This document shows, piece by piece, positions 17,418 through 26,456 of a DNA stretch of 64,000 nucleotides; positions within the stretch are counted from its first letter, which is position 1; every line of letters starts with the position of its first letter. Below the pieces are notes generated by a model that did not search any database, was not told the DNA's origin, and was given only the letters and a program-made list of their open reading frames with translations. Source of the DNA: Alsobacter ponti. GTDB taxonomy: Bacteria > Pseudomonadota > Alphaproteobacteria > Rhizobiales > Beijerinckiaceae. Where the stretch lies: positions 154,987-218,986 of the forward strand of contig NZ_JANCLU010000006.1 of the NCBI RefSeq assembly GCF_024294805.1, in the 5' to 3' direction. Both the position numbers and the translations under genes were made by a program.

Positions 17418-18887
17418 TCACGCGTCCGGCTCCCGCGTCGCCGCAAGCGCCGCCAGCGCGCGGGCGCGCGCCGCGTCGTGGTCGACGATCGGGCCTGGGT
17501 AGCCGCGCTTCGACGCGATGCCGGCGAGGAGCCCCGGCCCGGCGCTCCACGGGCGGTGGATGGCGTCCGGCGGCAGGTCCGCGAGCTCGGGCACGAAGCG
17601 GCGCACGTAATCCCCCGCCGGGTCCAATTTCTCGCCCTGAAGCACAGGGTTGAAGATGCGGTAGTAGGGCGCGGCGTCGGCCCCCGATCCGGCGACCCAC
17701 TGCCAGCTCGCGGCGTTGCTGGCCGGGTCGGCGTCGACCAGCGTGTCCCAGAACCACGCCTCGCCGACGCGCCAGTCGATCAGCAGGTGCTTGATGAGGA
17801 ACGAGGCGGCGACCATGCGCGTCCGGTTGTGCATCCAGCCCGTCTCCCAGAGCTGGCGCATGCCGGCGTCGACGAAGGGATAGCCGGTGCGTCCGCGCCT
17901 CCAGGCCTCCAGCGCCGCCGCGTCGTCACGCCACGGCATGGCGTCGAACCTGGGCTGGTAATTGCGCGTCGCCAGATCGGGATTGTGGAAGAGCAGGTGG
18001 TAGGAGAACTCGCGCCAGCCCAGCTCGGCGAGGAATTTCGTCAGGTCCGTGGAGGAGGGCGGGCGCTCCGCCGACAGCGCGGCGGCGTGGGCGGCGTGCC
18101 AGACCTGCCGGGGCGAGATTTCGCCGAAGCGCAGATGCGGCGACAGGCGCGACGTGCCCGGCAGGTCGGGGCGGTCGCGTCGCGCCGCGTAGCCGCGCAG
18201 ATCCTCGTCGAGGAAGGCGGAGAGGCGCTCGCGCGCGCCGTCCTCGCCCGGCTTCCACGTGGCGCGAAGCCCGCCCGCCCAGTCCGGCCGGGTCGGCAGC
18301 AGGTCGAGCGCGGCGAGCGGAATCTCCCCTGGCCATCGGCCGTCGAGGCCCGGCATGCGGGCCGGGGCGGGCGTCGGGGCAGCAGGCTCGCCGAGCGCCT
18401 GCGCCGCCTTCCAGAACGGGGTAAACACCTTCATCGGCGCGCCGGCGCGGCTCTTCACCTCCCACGGCTCGCGCAACAGCGCGGCGTTGAAGCTCTCCGC
18501 CTCGCGTCCCGCCGATCGCAGCGCGGCCTTCGCGGCGGAGTCGACCTGGCGCTCGGCCGCGCCGTAGCGCCGGTTCCACACCACGCATGCGGCGTCGGCC
18601 GCCTTCGCCAGACCGACGATCGTTTCGGCGCCAGCGCCCCTGAAGATCGCGAGCCGGCCGCCACGCGCGGCCAGGCCGCGCTCCAGCGCGGACAGCGAGT
18701 GGTGCAGCCACCAGCGCGACGCCCCGCCCGGCGGGCGGACGTCCGGGCTCTCCTCGTCGAACACATAGGCCGCGAGCACGGGCGCGCCGCGCCGCATCGC
18801 GTCGGTGAGGGCCGGGTTGTCGGAAAGGCGCAGGTCGTCGCGGAACCACACGATGACGGGGCGAGGGGAGGTGGATGCGGTCGTCAT
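17418..18887 (-). CDS. phrB: Deoxyribodipyrimidine photo-lyase
   Basis: This 489-residue class I photolyase uses light and FAD to reverse cyclobutane pyrimidine dimers. The N-terminal Rossmann domain begins V-I-V-W-F-R-D-D-L-R-L with D-N-P-A-L. The C-terminal FAD domain has the clear sequences T-S-R-L-S-P-H-L-R-F-G, G-W-M-H-N-R-T-R-M and D-A-D-P-A-S-N, followed by the W-Q-W-V-A-G-S-G segment. The start at 18887 is the first ATG before the Rossmann strand; the frame remains open upstream but runs under the LacI gene. It could in principle be a cryptochrome, but the FAD-domain residues match photolyase well. Confidence 0.92.
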   Translation of the reverse strand: MTTASTSPRPVIVWFRDDLRLSDNPALTDAMRRGAPVLAAYVFDEESPDVRPPGGASRWWLHHSLSALERGLAARGGRLAIFRGAGAETIVGLAKAADAACVVWNRRYGAAERQVDSAAKAALRSAGREAESFNAALLREPWEVKSRAGAPMKVFTPFWKAAQALGEPAAPTPAPARMPGLDGRWPGEIPLAALDLLPTRPDWAGGLRATWKPGEDGARERLSAFLDEDLRGYAARRDRPDLPGTSRLSPHLRFGEISPRQVWHAAHAAALSAERPPSSTDLTKFLAELGWREFSYHLLFHNPDLATRNYQPRFDAMPWRDDAAALEAWRRGRTGYPFVDAGMRQLWETGWMHNRTRMVAASFLIKHLLIDWRVGEAWFWDTLVDADPASNAASWQWVAGSGADAAPYYRIFNPVLQGEKLDPAGDYVRRFVPELADLPPDAIHRPWSAGPGLLAGIASKRGYPGPIVDHDAARARALAALAATREPDA

Positions 18888-18967
18888 GGAACCCCGGCTT
18901 GGCCGCGTGCGCGGCGTTGGCGACGGGGGGACTACGCCCGGAACTCGCCGGCGGATCAACCTGACCG

Positions 18968-20065
18968 TCAGCCCATCCGCGCCGGCGCGAGGTCCTGGGA
19001 GATGCGACCCGCGGCCTCGGCCGGCGGCGCGCCCGTGCTGGCCCGGGCCAGGAACTCGAACGGCAGGCGCACGCGGCGATGGGCCGCGTCGGAGCGGCCG
19101 TCCATCATGCCCAGCAGCAATTCGGCGCCGGCGCGGCCAAGGTCCTGGCGCGGCTGGCGGATGGTGGTGAGCACGGGGTGCGTGTAGTCGGTCTGCTCGA
19201 TGCCGTCGATGCCCATCACCGACACGTCCTCCGGGACGCTGACCCCGGCGTCGCGCATCACCTTCATGAATCCGATGGCGATCTCGTCGCTGCCGCAAAA
19301 CACCGCGGTCGGCCGTCGGGTCATCGCGAGGAAGCGTTCGCCCGCCGCGACGCCGCTGCGGTAGGTGTAGCGCATGCCTTCGCCGCCCTCGATGCGCACG
19401 ATGTCGGCGGGGTCGACGCCCTCGGCGAGCGCACCTTCGCGGAAGCTCGTCCAGCGGGCCGTGTCGACGACATGCTCCCGGGGGCCGGCGGCGTAGCCCA
19501 ACCGCCGATGGCCGAGCCGCGCCAGATGGCGCGCGGCTTCCCGGCCCGCCGCATGGTCGTCGATGCCCACATCCGGGATGTCGCTGTCGACGATCGGCGA
19601 CAGGATGGAGACCATCGGCAGTCCCGCGCTCGCCATGCTGCGTCCATGGCTGCCGGGCACGAAGCCGCACAGCAGGATGACGCCGTCGACCTGCCGGGCG
19701 AAGGCGAAGTCGACGAAGCGGCCTTCCTTATTTGGAGCGTTGTCGAGATTGCCGATGATGACCCCATAGCCTGCTGGCGCCAGCCCGGTGTCGATGCCGC
19801 GCAGCACGTGCGCGTACATCTGGTTGGCGACGCTGGGCACGACGACCAGCACCATCCTGCTGCGCTGGGTGCGCAGCGTACGGGCGCTGTTGTTGGGGGT
19901 GTAGCCGCTTTCGGACACCGCGCGCATCACCAGCTCGACGAGCTCCGGCCGCACCCGGTCGGGCGTCGCCAGCGCGCGGCTCACCGTGGCGGTGGACACG
20001 CCGGCGCGCGCCGCGACATCGGCGATGGTGGCGGTCGCCCCCGGCCCCGCGGTCCTGCGTCTCAC
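18968..20065 (-). CDS. LacI family transcriptional repressor
   Basis: This 365-residue LacI/GalR regulator has the DNA-binding N-terminus A-T-I-A-D-V-A-A-R-A-G-V-S at residues 11-23, then T-A-T-V-S-R-A-L. The hinge region is near 55-65 and a periplasmic-binding-like effector domain reaches to residue 340. The GTG at 20065 has GAGGAG 9 bases upstream. It is transcribed divergently from the sugar importer operon that begins at 20224. The 158-base gap contains a perfect 14-base palindrome with a central CG, the typical LacI-family operator. It most likely represses that operon and is released by a sugar or a sugar-derived intermediate. Confidence 0.93.
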   Translation of the reverse strand: MRRRTAGPGATATIADVAARAGVSTATVSRALATPDRVRPELVELVMRAVSESGYTPNNSARTLRTQRSRMVLVVVPSVANQMYAHVLRGIDTGLAPAGYGVIIGNLDNAPNKEGRFVDFAFARQVDGVILLCGFVPGSHGRSMASAGLPMVSILSPIVDSDIPDVGIDDHAAGREAARHLARLGHRRLGYAAGPREHVVDTARWTSFREGALAEGVDPADIVRIEGGEGMRYTYRSGVAAGERFLAMTRRPTAVFCGSDEIAIGFMKVMRDAGVSVPEDVSVMGIDGIEQTDYTHPVLTTIRQPRQDLGRAGAELLLGMMDGRSDAAHRRVRLPFEFLARASTGAPPAEAAGRISQDLAPARMG

Positions 20066-20131
20066 GTCGGCATACTCCTCGCCTCGTATTGCACCGCCCT
20101 AGTCTTGCTGCGGTGCGGCAAACTCGGCGTC

Positions 20132-20160
20132 TTGACACGCCTTCTTAAGCACATCATTGT
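20132..20160 (+). promoter_or_regulatory. Candidate sigma-70 promoter of the locus A importer operon
   Basis: A perfect -35 hexamer TTGACA lies at 20132-20137. It is followed after 17 bases by CATTGT at 20155-20160, a weak -10 (three of six matches). Transcription would start near 20167, about 57 bases before the ATG at 20224. The LacI-type palindrome falls right after the predicted start, the usual position for a repressor block. Confidence 0.55.
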
Positions 20161-20171
20161 TTCCGCCAAGT

Positions 20172-20185
20172 TGTAATCGATTACA
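20172..20185. promoter_or_regulatory. LacI-family operator, perfect palindrome
   Basis: TGTAATCGATTACA is a perfect 14-base inverted repeat with CG at its centre, the form expected for LacI-family operators. It lies between the divergent repressor gene and the first importer gene, about 5 to 18 bases after the predicted transcription start. I infer that it is bound by the adjacent repressor. Confidence 0.75.
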
Positions 20186-20223
20186 GAAACGGCGACAACG
20201 CCGTAAAATCAGGGAGGGAACTC

Positions 20224-21459
20224 ATGAAGCATTCTGCTTCAGTGCTCGCGCTCGCCATGGGCCTTGGCTGGTCCGGAATGGCCGTCGCGCAGGAAATGAA
20301 AGCCGAGGTGATCCACTGGTGGACCTCGGGGGGCGAGTCGGCGGCGGTCAAGGTGTTCGCCGACCAGTTCCAGAAGGCGGGCGGAACCTGGGTCGACACG
20401 GCGATCGCCGGCGGCGCCAACGCGCGCACCGCGGCCATCAACCGGACGGTCGGCGGCACGCCTCCGGCCATGATGCAGTTCAACACCGGCAAGCAGTTCG
20501 ACGAACTGGTCGAGAACGGCCTCTTGAACGACGTCGAGGCTGTCGCGGCCGAGCAGAAGTGGAAAGACAAGATCCCGCCCGCGATCCTCGCCGCGACGGT
20601 GCGCAACGGCAAGATGTACGCCGTGCCGGTCAATATTCACGGCCAGAACTGGCTGTTCTACAACACCGACGTCCTGGCCAAGGTCGGCGCGCAGGAGCCC
20701 AAGTCCTTCGACGACCTCTTCCCGATCCTCGACAAGGTCAAGGCTGCCGGCCTGATCCCGCTGGCCTTCAGCGGACAGAAGACCTGGGAACGCAACCTCT
20801 TCAACGCCGTCATGCTCGGCCAGGGCGGCGCCAAGCTGTGGCTGTCTGTCTACGGCGACAAGGATCCGGCGGCGGTGAAGAGCGCCGAGTTCAAGAACGT
20901 CGCCGAGACCTACGCCAAGCTGCGCAACTATGTCGACGCGGGCGCGCCGGGGCGCAACTGGAACGACGCGACCGCGCTCGTCATCCAGGGCAAGGCCGGC
21001 TTCCAGATCATGGGCGACTGGGCCAAGGGCGAGTTCATCGCGGCCGGCAAGACGGCGGGCAAGGAGTATGGCTGCGTCGTGCTCTCCAAGGCCGGCGGAG
21101 GCTACGCCATGGGCGGCGACGTGTTCGCCTTCCCCAAGACGAAGGACGCCAACACGCTCAAGGCCCAGGCGGTGCTCGAGAAAGTGCTGCTCGATCCCAC
21201 CACGCAGATCGAGTTCAACAACAAGAAGGGCTCGATCCCGGTCCGTCTCGACGTCGACACCTCGTCGATGGACGTCTGCGCGCAGAAGGGCGCGAAGATG
21301 GTCGCGGACAAGAACCAGCAGGCGCCTGCCCAGGAGCTCCTGACGCCGCCAGCCGTGACCGGCGCGGTCGAGGATGTGATCTCCTCGTTCTGGAACACGC
21401 CCGGCCAGAGCGTCGAGACCTTCCAGGACAAGTTCGCCGCGGCGTTGAAGTCGATCTGA
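20224..21459 (+). CDS. Sugar ABC transporter substrate-binding protein (CUT1, glucose/glucoside type)
   Basis: This 411-residue periplasmic protein has a Sec signal peptide of about 22 residues ending A-V-A. The mature part begins with V-I-H-W-W-T-S-G-G-E, the N-terminal block seen in GtsA-like glucose/mannose binding proteins. Later aromatic-rich elements are N-W-L-F-Y-N-T-D and G-D-W-A-K-G-E-F. It is the first gene of a complete importer operon (two permeases and an ATPase follow). A perfect hairpin separates it from the first permease, probably keeping its transcript more abundant. Glucose or a glucose-containing glycoside is a class-level guess. Confidence 0.87.
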   Translation: MKHSASVLALAMGLGWSGMAVAQEMKAEVIHWWTSGGESAAVKVFADQFQKAGGTWVDTAIAGGANARTAAINRTVGGTPPAMMQFNTGKQFDELVENGLLNDVEAVAAEQKWKDKIPPAILAATVRNGKMYAVPVNIHGQNWLFYNTDVLAKVGAQEPKSFDDLFPILDKVKAAGLIPLAFSGQKTWERNLFNAVMLGQGGAKLWLSVYGDKDPAAVKSAEFKNVAETYAKLRNYVDAGAPGRNWNDATALVIQGKAGFQIMGDWAKGEFIAAGKTAGKEYGCVVLSKAGGGYAMGGDVFAFPKTKDANTLKAQAVLEKVLLDPTTQIEFNNKKGSIPVRLDVDTSSMDVCAQKGAKMVADKNQQAPAQELLTPPAVTGAVEDVISSFWNTPGQSVETFQDKFAAALKSI

Positions 21460-21470
21460 TCGTCGCCTGC

Positions 21471-21499
21471 GATCCGGCCCCCGGGCAGGGGGCCGGATC
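21471..21499 (+). promoter_or_regulatory. Intercistronic hairpin after the binding-protein gene, locus A
   Basis: GATCCGGCCCCC at 21471-21482 pairs perfectly with GGGGGCCGGATC at 21488-21499 around a 5-base loop. It begins 11 bases after the stop of the binding-protein gene. No T-run follows, so it is not a classic terminator. It resembles the stabilising structure behind malE that raises binding-protein level above that of the permeases. Confidence 0.72.
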
Positions 21500-21552
21500 A
21501 CCCCGTCCGACAGCCCCCGTCTGCGCCCCCGGCGGCGCGGGAGAACCTGTTC

Positions 21553-22440
21553 ATGCTCGCGCTTCGGCCGCGTCTTGCCTCCAAGCTCTCCGCCTGGCTC
21601 GCGCTGTCGCCGGCCACGACGATCCTCGTCGTGGTCTATGTCGGCTGCACCGCCTGGACGGTGTGGATCTCGATGACCGCGTCGCGGATGCTGCCGAGCT
21701 CCACCTTCGTCGGGCTGCGCCAGTACGACGCGCTTTTCGCCAACGAACGCTGGCAGATTTCGGTCTCCAACCTCGTCGTCTTCGGCGTGCTGTTCATGAT
21801 CGCGAGCCTCGTGCTGGGCTTCCTGCTGGCGGTCGCCATCGACCAGCGCGTGCGCGCGGAGAACGTGCTGCGCTCGGTGTTCCTCTATCCGTTCTCGATG
21901 TCGTTCATCGTCACCGGCCTCGTCTGGCAGTGGCTGCTCAATCCGACCTACGGCATTCAGGCCGTGGGTCGCGGCTTCGGTTTCGAGACCTTCAGGTTCG
22001 ACTGGATCGTGCGGCAGGAGACGGTCATCTACTGCCTCGTCATCGCCGGCGTCTGGCACGCCGCCGGTCTCGTCATGGCCATCATGCTGGCCGGGCTGCG
22101 CGGCATCGACGAGGACATCTGGAAGGCGGCGCGCGTGGACGGCCTGCCGCCATGGCGCGTCTACGTCTCGATCGTCATCCCGATGATGGGCGCGAGCTTC
22201 GCCACCGCCGCCGTGCTGCTGGCGACCAGCGTGGTGCGGCTCTACGATCTGTCCGTCGCCATGACCAATGGCGGCCCGGGCATCGCGTCCGAGGTGCCGG
22301 CCAAGTTCGTCATGGACCACCTGTTCGAGCGCCAGAACATCGGGCTCGCGACCGCGGCGGCGACCTCGATGCTGATCACCGTGGCGGCGGTGGTCGCGCC
22401 GTGGATCTATATCCAGAGCCGACGCCGGAGGGCCGCCTGA
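21553..22440 (+). CDS. Sugar ABC transporter permease (MalF type)
   Basis: This 295-residue inner-membrane protein has six predicted membrane segments, beginning near residues 17-40. The EAA loop reads K-A-A-R-V-D-G-L-P-P-W followed by V-I-P-M-M, placing it in the CUT1 sugar permeases. It follows the binding-protein gene after a 93-base gap containing a hairpin. Its TGA overlaps the ATG of the second permease by one base (TGATG). It pairs with that protein to form the channel. Confidence 0.9.
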   Translation: MLALRPRLASKLSAWLALSPATTILVVVYVGCTAWTVWISMTASRMLPSSTFVGLRQYDALFANERWQISVSNLVVFGVLFMIASLVLGFLLAVAIDQRVRAENVLRSVFLYPFSMSFIVTGLVWQWLLNPTYGIQAVGRGFGFETFRFDWIVRQETVIYCLVIAGVWHAAGLVMAIMLAGLRGIDEDIWKAARVDGLPPWRVYVSIVIPMMGASFATAAVLLATSVVRLYDLSVAMTNGGPGIASEVPAKFVMDHLFERQNIGLATAAATSMLITVAAVVAPWIYIQSRRRRAA

Positions 22441-23327
22441 TGGTCGCCGCCGTCGAACCCGCCGGGCCGCGACCGCGTCCCGTCACCCCGGCCCGCGTCG
22501 GGCTCTACGCCTTCCTCGTCATCACGGCGCTGTTCTTCCTGACGCCGCTCTACGTGATGCTGGTCACGTCGTTCAAGACGATGCCGGAGATCCGGCAGGG
22601 CAACCTGCTGGGATTGCCCGCCGAGCCGAGCCTGCAGGCGTGGGGCCACGCGTGGTCGGCGGCCTGCACGGGGCTCGCCTGCAACGGCATCAGCGTCGGG
22701 TTCTTCAACTCGGTGAAGATCCTCGTGCCGTCCGTCATCGTCTCCATCGCTGTCGGCTCGCTCACCGGCTACGCGCTGTCCTTCTGGCGGGTGCGCGGCG
22801 CGTCGGCGCTGTTCGGCGCGCTGATGATCGTGGCCTTCGTGCCGTACCAGATCTTCATCTATCCGCTGGTCCGCATCTTCGCGACCATCGGCATCAACAA
22901 TTCGATTCCCGGCATCGTCGCCATTCATACAATCTTCGGCCTGCCGACGATGACGCTGCTGTTCCGCAACTATTTCGCCTCGCTGCCGATCGAGCTGTTC
23001 AAGGCGGCGCGCGTGGACGGCGCGGGGTTCTTCCGCATCTACAGCTCGGTGATGATGCCGATGGCGACGCCGATGCTGATCGTCGCGGTGATCCTGCAGG
23101 TCACAGGCATCTGGAACGACTTTATCCTGGGCCTCGTCTTCGCCGGGCGGGAGAACCTGCCGATGACCGTGCAGCTGAACAATATCGTCAACTCCACCCA
23201 GGGCGAACGCCTCTACAACGTCGACATGGCGGCCACGCTGCTGACCGCGCTCGTTCCCCTCGTCGTCTACTTCGCGTCCGGACGCTGGTTCGTGCGCGGC
23301 ATCGCAGCCGGAGCCGTGAAGGGATGA
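22440..23327 (+). CDS. Carbohydrate ABC transporter permease (MalG type)
   Basis: This is the second permease, 295 residues, with six membrane segments. It has the EAA loop K-A-A-R-V-D-G-A-G-F-F and the C-terminal G-A-V-K-G ending common in MalG-like CUT1 subunits. An insertion with two cysteines (A-C-T-G-L-A-C) in the first external loop is also found in glucose/mannose-type GtsC proteins, which fits the binding-protein class. The ATG at 22440 shares its A with the previous stop, and its own TGA overlaps the ATPase start (ATGA), so translation is coupled throughout. Confidence 0.9.
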   Translation: MVAAVEPAGPRPRPVTPARVGLYAFLVITALFFLTPLYVMLVTSFKTMPEIRQGNLLGLPAEPSLQAWGHAWSAACTGLACNGISVGFFNSVKILVPSVIVSIAVGSLTGYALSFWRVRGASALFGALMIVAFVPYQIFIYPLVRIFATIGINNSIPGIVAIHTIFGLPTMTLLFRNYFASLPIELFKAARVDGAGFFRIYSSVMMPMATPMLIVAVILQVTGIWNDFILGLVFAGRENLPMTVQLNNIVNSTQGERLYNVDMAATLLTALVPLVVYFASGRWFVRGIAAGAVKG

Positions 23328-24424
23328 GCACCAGGGACCAACGCTGCGAGGTCTCCGTGCGCGGAGTCGATATCGGCTTCGGGCGGGTCAAGGTGCTCGA
23401 GAAGCTGAACCTCGACATCGCCCAATCCGAATTCATCGTGCTGCTCGGCCCTTCGGGCTGCGGCAAGTCCACGCTGCTGAACGCCATCGCCGGGCTGCTC
23501 GACGTCAATGACGGGCAGATCTGGATCGGCGGGCGCAACGTCACCTGGGAGGAGCCGAAGGACCGCGGCATCGCTATGGTGTTCCAGTCCTACGCGCTCT
23601 ATCCGCGCATGACCGTGCGCGGCAACATGTCGTTCGGTTTGCGCGTGGCCGGCATGCCGGCGGCCGAGATCCAGAAGCGCGTGACCGAAGCCGCCGCGAT
23701 GCTGAAGATCACGAACTTGCTGGACCGCAGGCCCTCCGAGTTGTCCGGCGGCCAGCGCCAGCGCGTCGCCATCGGCCGGGCCCTGGTGCGCGACGCCGGC
23801 GTCTTCCTGTTCGACGAGCCCCTGTCCAACCTCGACGCGCAATTGCGCGTAGAGTTGCGCGTGGAGATCAAGCGCCTGCACCAGCGGCTGAGCGCGACGA
23901 TGATCTACGTGACGCACGACCAGATCGAGGCGCTCACGCTGGCCGACCGCATCGCCGTCATGCAGGGCGGCGTCATCCAGCAGCTCGACACGCCGCAGAA
24001 GGTCTATCGCGAGCCCATCAACCGTTTTGTCGCCTCGTTCGTGGGCTCGCCGTCGATGAACTTCGTGCCCGGCCGGATCGAGGGCGCCAATGGCGTGCTC
24101 GCCTTTGTCGGCGGCGACTTGACGATCCCGCTCCAGGGCTACGCCTTCCGCTCGCCCGCCGCTCCCGGCCCGGCGGTGCTCGGCGTGCGCCCCGAGCACG
24201 TCCTGGCGGGCGGGGCGGCCGGGCCCGCCGCCATCCAGGCCCCCATCGAGATGATCGAGCCGATGGGCGCGGACAGCCTGGTGTGGTGCCGCATGCCGTC
24301 GGGCGCGAGCTTCTCGGTGCGCGTCGACGGAGAGGCGCGCGTCGCTCCCGGCGGGACGCTGCCCGTCTCGTTTCCCGCTACCGCGCTGTCGCTGTTCGAC
24401 GACGGCCCTGGCGAGCGCCTGTGA
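23324..24424 (+). CDS. Sugar ABC transporter ATP-binding protein (MsmK/UgpC type)
   Basis: This 366-residue CUT1 ATPase has Walker A G-P-S-G-C-G-K-S-T (42-50), the Q-loop at Q88, the signature L-S-G-G-Q-R-Q-R (140-147), Walker B F-L-F-D-E (161-165) and the switch V-T-H-D-Q. A C-terminal OB-fold/TOBE domain begins near residue 240. It is the only CUT1-type ATPase in the window, while two more CUT1 importers (33 kb and 42 kb) lack one, so it may serve several permease pairs as MsmK-type proteins do. It overlaps both neighbours by four bases (ATGA and GTGA). Confidence 0.92.
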   Translation: MSTRDQRCEVSVRGVDIGFGRVKVLEKLNLDIAQSEFIVLLGPSGCGKSTLLNAIAGLLDVNDGQIWIGGRNVTWEEPKDRGIAMVFQSYALYPRMTVRGNMSFGLRVAGMPAAEIQKRVTEAAAMLKITNLLDRRPSELSGGQRQRVAIGRALVRDAGVFLFDEPLSNLDAQLRVELRVEIKRLHQRLSATMIYVTHDQIEALTLADRIAVMQGGVIQQLDTPQKVYREPINRFVASFVGSPSMNFVPGRIEGANGVLAFVGGDLTIPLQGYAFRSPAAPGPAVLGVRPEHVLAGGAAGPAAIQAPIEMIEPMGADSLVWCRMPSGASFSVRVDGEARVAPGGTLPVSFPATALSLFDDGPGERL

Positions 24425-25200
24425 CCCGCGAGGACCACGCCTTGAGCATACTCGACGACCTCTCGATCCAGCTCTATTCGGCTCGCTTCATGGGAGAGCT
24501 GGAGGCGCAGTTCGACCTTCTGGCCGCGATCGGCTACCGCAAGGTCGAGCCTTATGGCGCGCTGTTCTCCGACGTGCCGCGCCTCGAGCGCAACCTTGCG
24601 CGTCACGGCATGACCGCGCCGACCGCCCATGTCGGGCTGGAACTGTGGCGCGCCGATCCGCGCCGGACGGCGCAAATCTGTCGCGACCTCGGCATCGAGG
24701 TGGCGTTCGTCCCCGCTCCGCCGCAGGGCGAGCGCGACAAGGACGCGGAAGGCTGGCGCACGCTCGGGCGCGAACTCGCCGCGCTTGGCAAGGTCGCCGC
24801 GTCCGAGGGGCTTCGGTTCGGCTGGCACAATCACGCCTGGGAGTACGGCAAGGCGGACGATGGGCGCACGTTCCTCGATCTGATCTTCGCCGAGGCGCCG
24901 GACATCCTGTTCGAGTTCGATGTCGCCTGGGCGGTGCGGGGCGGCGGCGATCCCATTGCCGAGATCTCCAGGCACAAGGGCCGGCTCGTCGCCTGCCACG
25001 TCAAGGATCTCGCGCCTCCCGGGGAATGCCTCGACGAGGACGGCTGGGCCGATCCGGGCCATGGCGTGATGGGCTGGAAAGACCTGTCGGCCCGGCTGCG
25101 GCGGGCGGGGGTGCGCTACTTCGTCGCCGAGCACGACAAGCCCAACGACGTCGCGCGCTTCGCCCGCCGCGCCCGCGAGGCGGCGGCGAGCTGGGGCTGA
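24421..25200 (+). CDS. Sugar phosphate isomerase/epimerase-like TIM-barrel protein
   Basis: This 259-residue protein of the xylose-isomerase-like TIM-barrel (AP endonuclease 2) superfamily has likely metal-binding residues in G-W-H-N-H, F-E-F-D-V-A-W, C-H-V-K-D and V-A-E-H-D. Family members include epimerases and isomerases. In 3-keto-glycoside pathways, related proteins (for example DgpC/CarC types) cleave oxidised glycosides. The GTG start overlaps the ATPase stop (GTGA); a TTG 21 bases later is an alternative. Its place between an importer and two oxidoreductases points to a catabolic step on the imported sugar, but the reaction is not shown. Confidence 0.8.
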   Translation: MTREDHALSILDDLSIQLYSARFMGELEAQFDLLAAIGYRKVEPYGALFSDVPRLERNLARHGMTAPTAHVGLELWRADPRRTAQICRDLGIEVAFVPAPPQGERDKDAEGWRTLGRELAALGKVAASEGLRFGWHNHAWEYGKADDGRTFLDLIFAEAPDILFEFDVAWAVRGGGDPIAEISRHKGRLVACHVKDLAPPGECLDEDGWADPGHGVMGWKDLSARLRRAGVRYFVAEHDKPNDVARFARRAREAAASWG

Positions 25201-25235
25201 GCGCGGCGACGACAAGACAACGAGAGAGACCGACA

Positions 25236-26396
25236 ATGGCTGAACTTGGCGTGGGGATCGTGGGCTGCGGCGTGATCTCCGGCATCTATCTGGAGAACAT
25301 GCCCTCCTTCGCCGACATCAGGGCCGTCGCCTGCACCGACATCATCCCCGAGCGCTCGGCGGAAAAGGCGGCCCTGCACGGCATCGCCGACGTCACCCCC
25401 GAGGAGATGCTGAAGCGCGACGACGTCGACATCATCCTCAACATCACGCCACCCCTGGTTCACTACGAGGTGAGCCTGGCGGCGCTCGGCGCCGGCAAGC
25501 ATGTGTTCGGCGAAAAGCCGCTCTGCGTCGAGGTGGAGCACGGACGCCGCCTGGTGGCGGAGGCGGCGGCGCGGAACCTCAAGATCGGCTGCGCGCCGGA
25601 TACCTTCCTCGGCGCGGGCGGGCGGCTGGCGCGCGAAATGATCGACGCCGGCGTGATCGGCAAGGTCGTGGCGGGATCTTGCAACCTCATGTCCCACGGC
25701 ATGGAGCACTGGCACCCCGACCCGACCGCCTTCTACCTGCACGGCGGCGGCCCGCTGCTGGACGTCGGCCCCTACTACATGAACGCGCTCATCAACCTGC
25801 TCGGACCGGTGGAGAGCGTGCAGGGCCTGACCTCATCGGCCTCGCCGACGCGCCACGTCACCGCGGAGGGTCCACTTCGGGGCCAGCACATCCCTGTGGA
25901 GACGCCGACGACGGTGATGGGCCTGCTGCATTTCGCCGGCGGCGCGGACGTCAACATCTTCATGTCGTGGGACGTGTGGAAGCACGGCCATCCGCCCATC
26001 GAACTCTACGGCACCGAAGGGACGCTGCGCGTGCCGGATCCCAATTATTTCGGCGGCGTGGTGCAGTACACGCGCCGCGACGGCGACTGGATCACCGTCG
26101 ACGCCAGCCCGCGCGCCTTCGGCCGTCCCAACTGGCGCTCGCCCTTCTGGACCGACGACCGCCCGAGCCAGGCCAATTACCGCTGCCTCGGGATCGCGGA
26201 ACTGGCGAGCGCGGTTTCGAACCGCACTCCGCACCGCGCTTCCGGCGACCTCGGCCTGCACGCGTTGGAGACGATGCGCGCCGTGCTGCGGGCCGGCGGA
26301 GAGGGCGGAACGGTGCGCTTGCAATCGACCCTGGACCGTCCCCCGCCGCTCCCCGAGGAGGAGGTCGCCAGGTTGTGGAGGGGCGGCTGGCGCTGA
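25236..26396 (+). CDS. Gfo/Idh/MocA family oxidoreductase
   Basis: This 386-residue NAD(P)-dependent sugar dehydrogenase has the Rossmann motif G-I-V-G-C-G-V-I-S (7-15) and the conserved E-K-P at 93-95. The family motif GGGxLxDxGxH appears as G-G-G-P-L-L-D-V-G-P-Y (170-180), with tyrosine in place of the last histidine, so it belongs to a divergent subgroup. Members oxidise or reduce a ring or chain hydroxyl of sugars and cyclitols; ThuB and DgpA of 3-keto-sugar pathways are in this family. It follows the TIM-barrel gene by 35 bases and precedes a flavin oxidase by 60, so it is part of the same operon. Confidence 0.88.
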   Translation: MAELGVGIVGCGVISGIYLENMPSFADIRAVACTDIIPERSAEKAALHGIADVTPEEMLKRDDVDIILNITPPLVHYEVSLAALGAGKHVFGEKPLCVEVEHGRRLVAEAAARNLKIGCAPDTFLGAGGRLAREMIDAGVIGKVVAGSCNLMSHGMEHWHPDPTAFYLHGGGPLLDVGPYYMNALINLLGPVESVQGLTSSASPTRHVTAEGPLRGQHIPVETPTTVMGLLHFAGGADVNIFMSWDVWKHGHPPIELYGTEGTLRVPDPNYFGGVVQYTRRDGDWITVDASPRAFGRPNWRSPFWTDDRPSQANYRCLGIAELASAVSNRTPHRASGDLGLHALETMRAVLRAGGEGGTVRLQSTLDRPPPLPEEEVARLWRGGWR

Positions 26397-26456
26397 CGCG
26401 CCGGGGCCTCGAGGCCGGGCAGAGGCCGGCCTGACGTTTTCCGGAAGGGTGCATCG

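Noticed and set aside
17213-17446. 77-residue minus-strand frame between cfa and photolyase genes
   Set aside because: It overlaps the ends of both neighbours, has no ribosome site that I can see and codes an Arg/Gly/Ala-rich product without a domain.
20239-22320. Long minus-strand open frame opposite the locus A binding protein and permease
   Set aside because: It lies entirely under genes with clear family motifs, and its product is a low-complexity His/Asp/Arg-rich sequence typical of a shadow frame.
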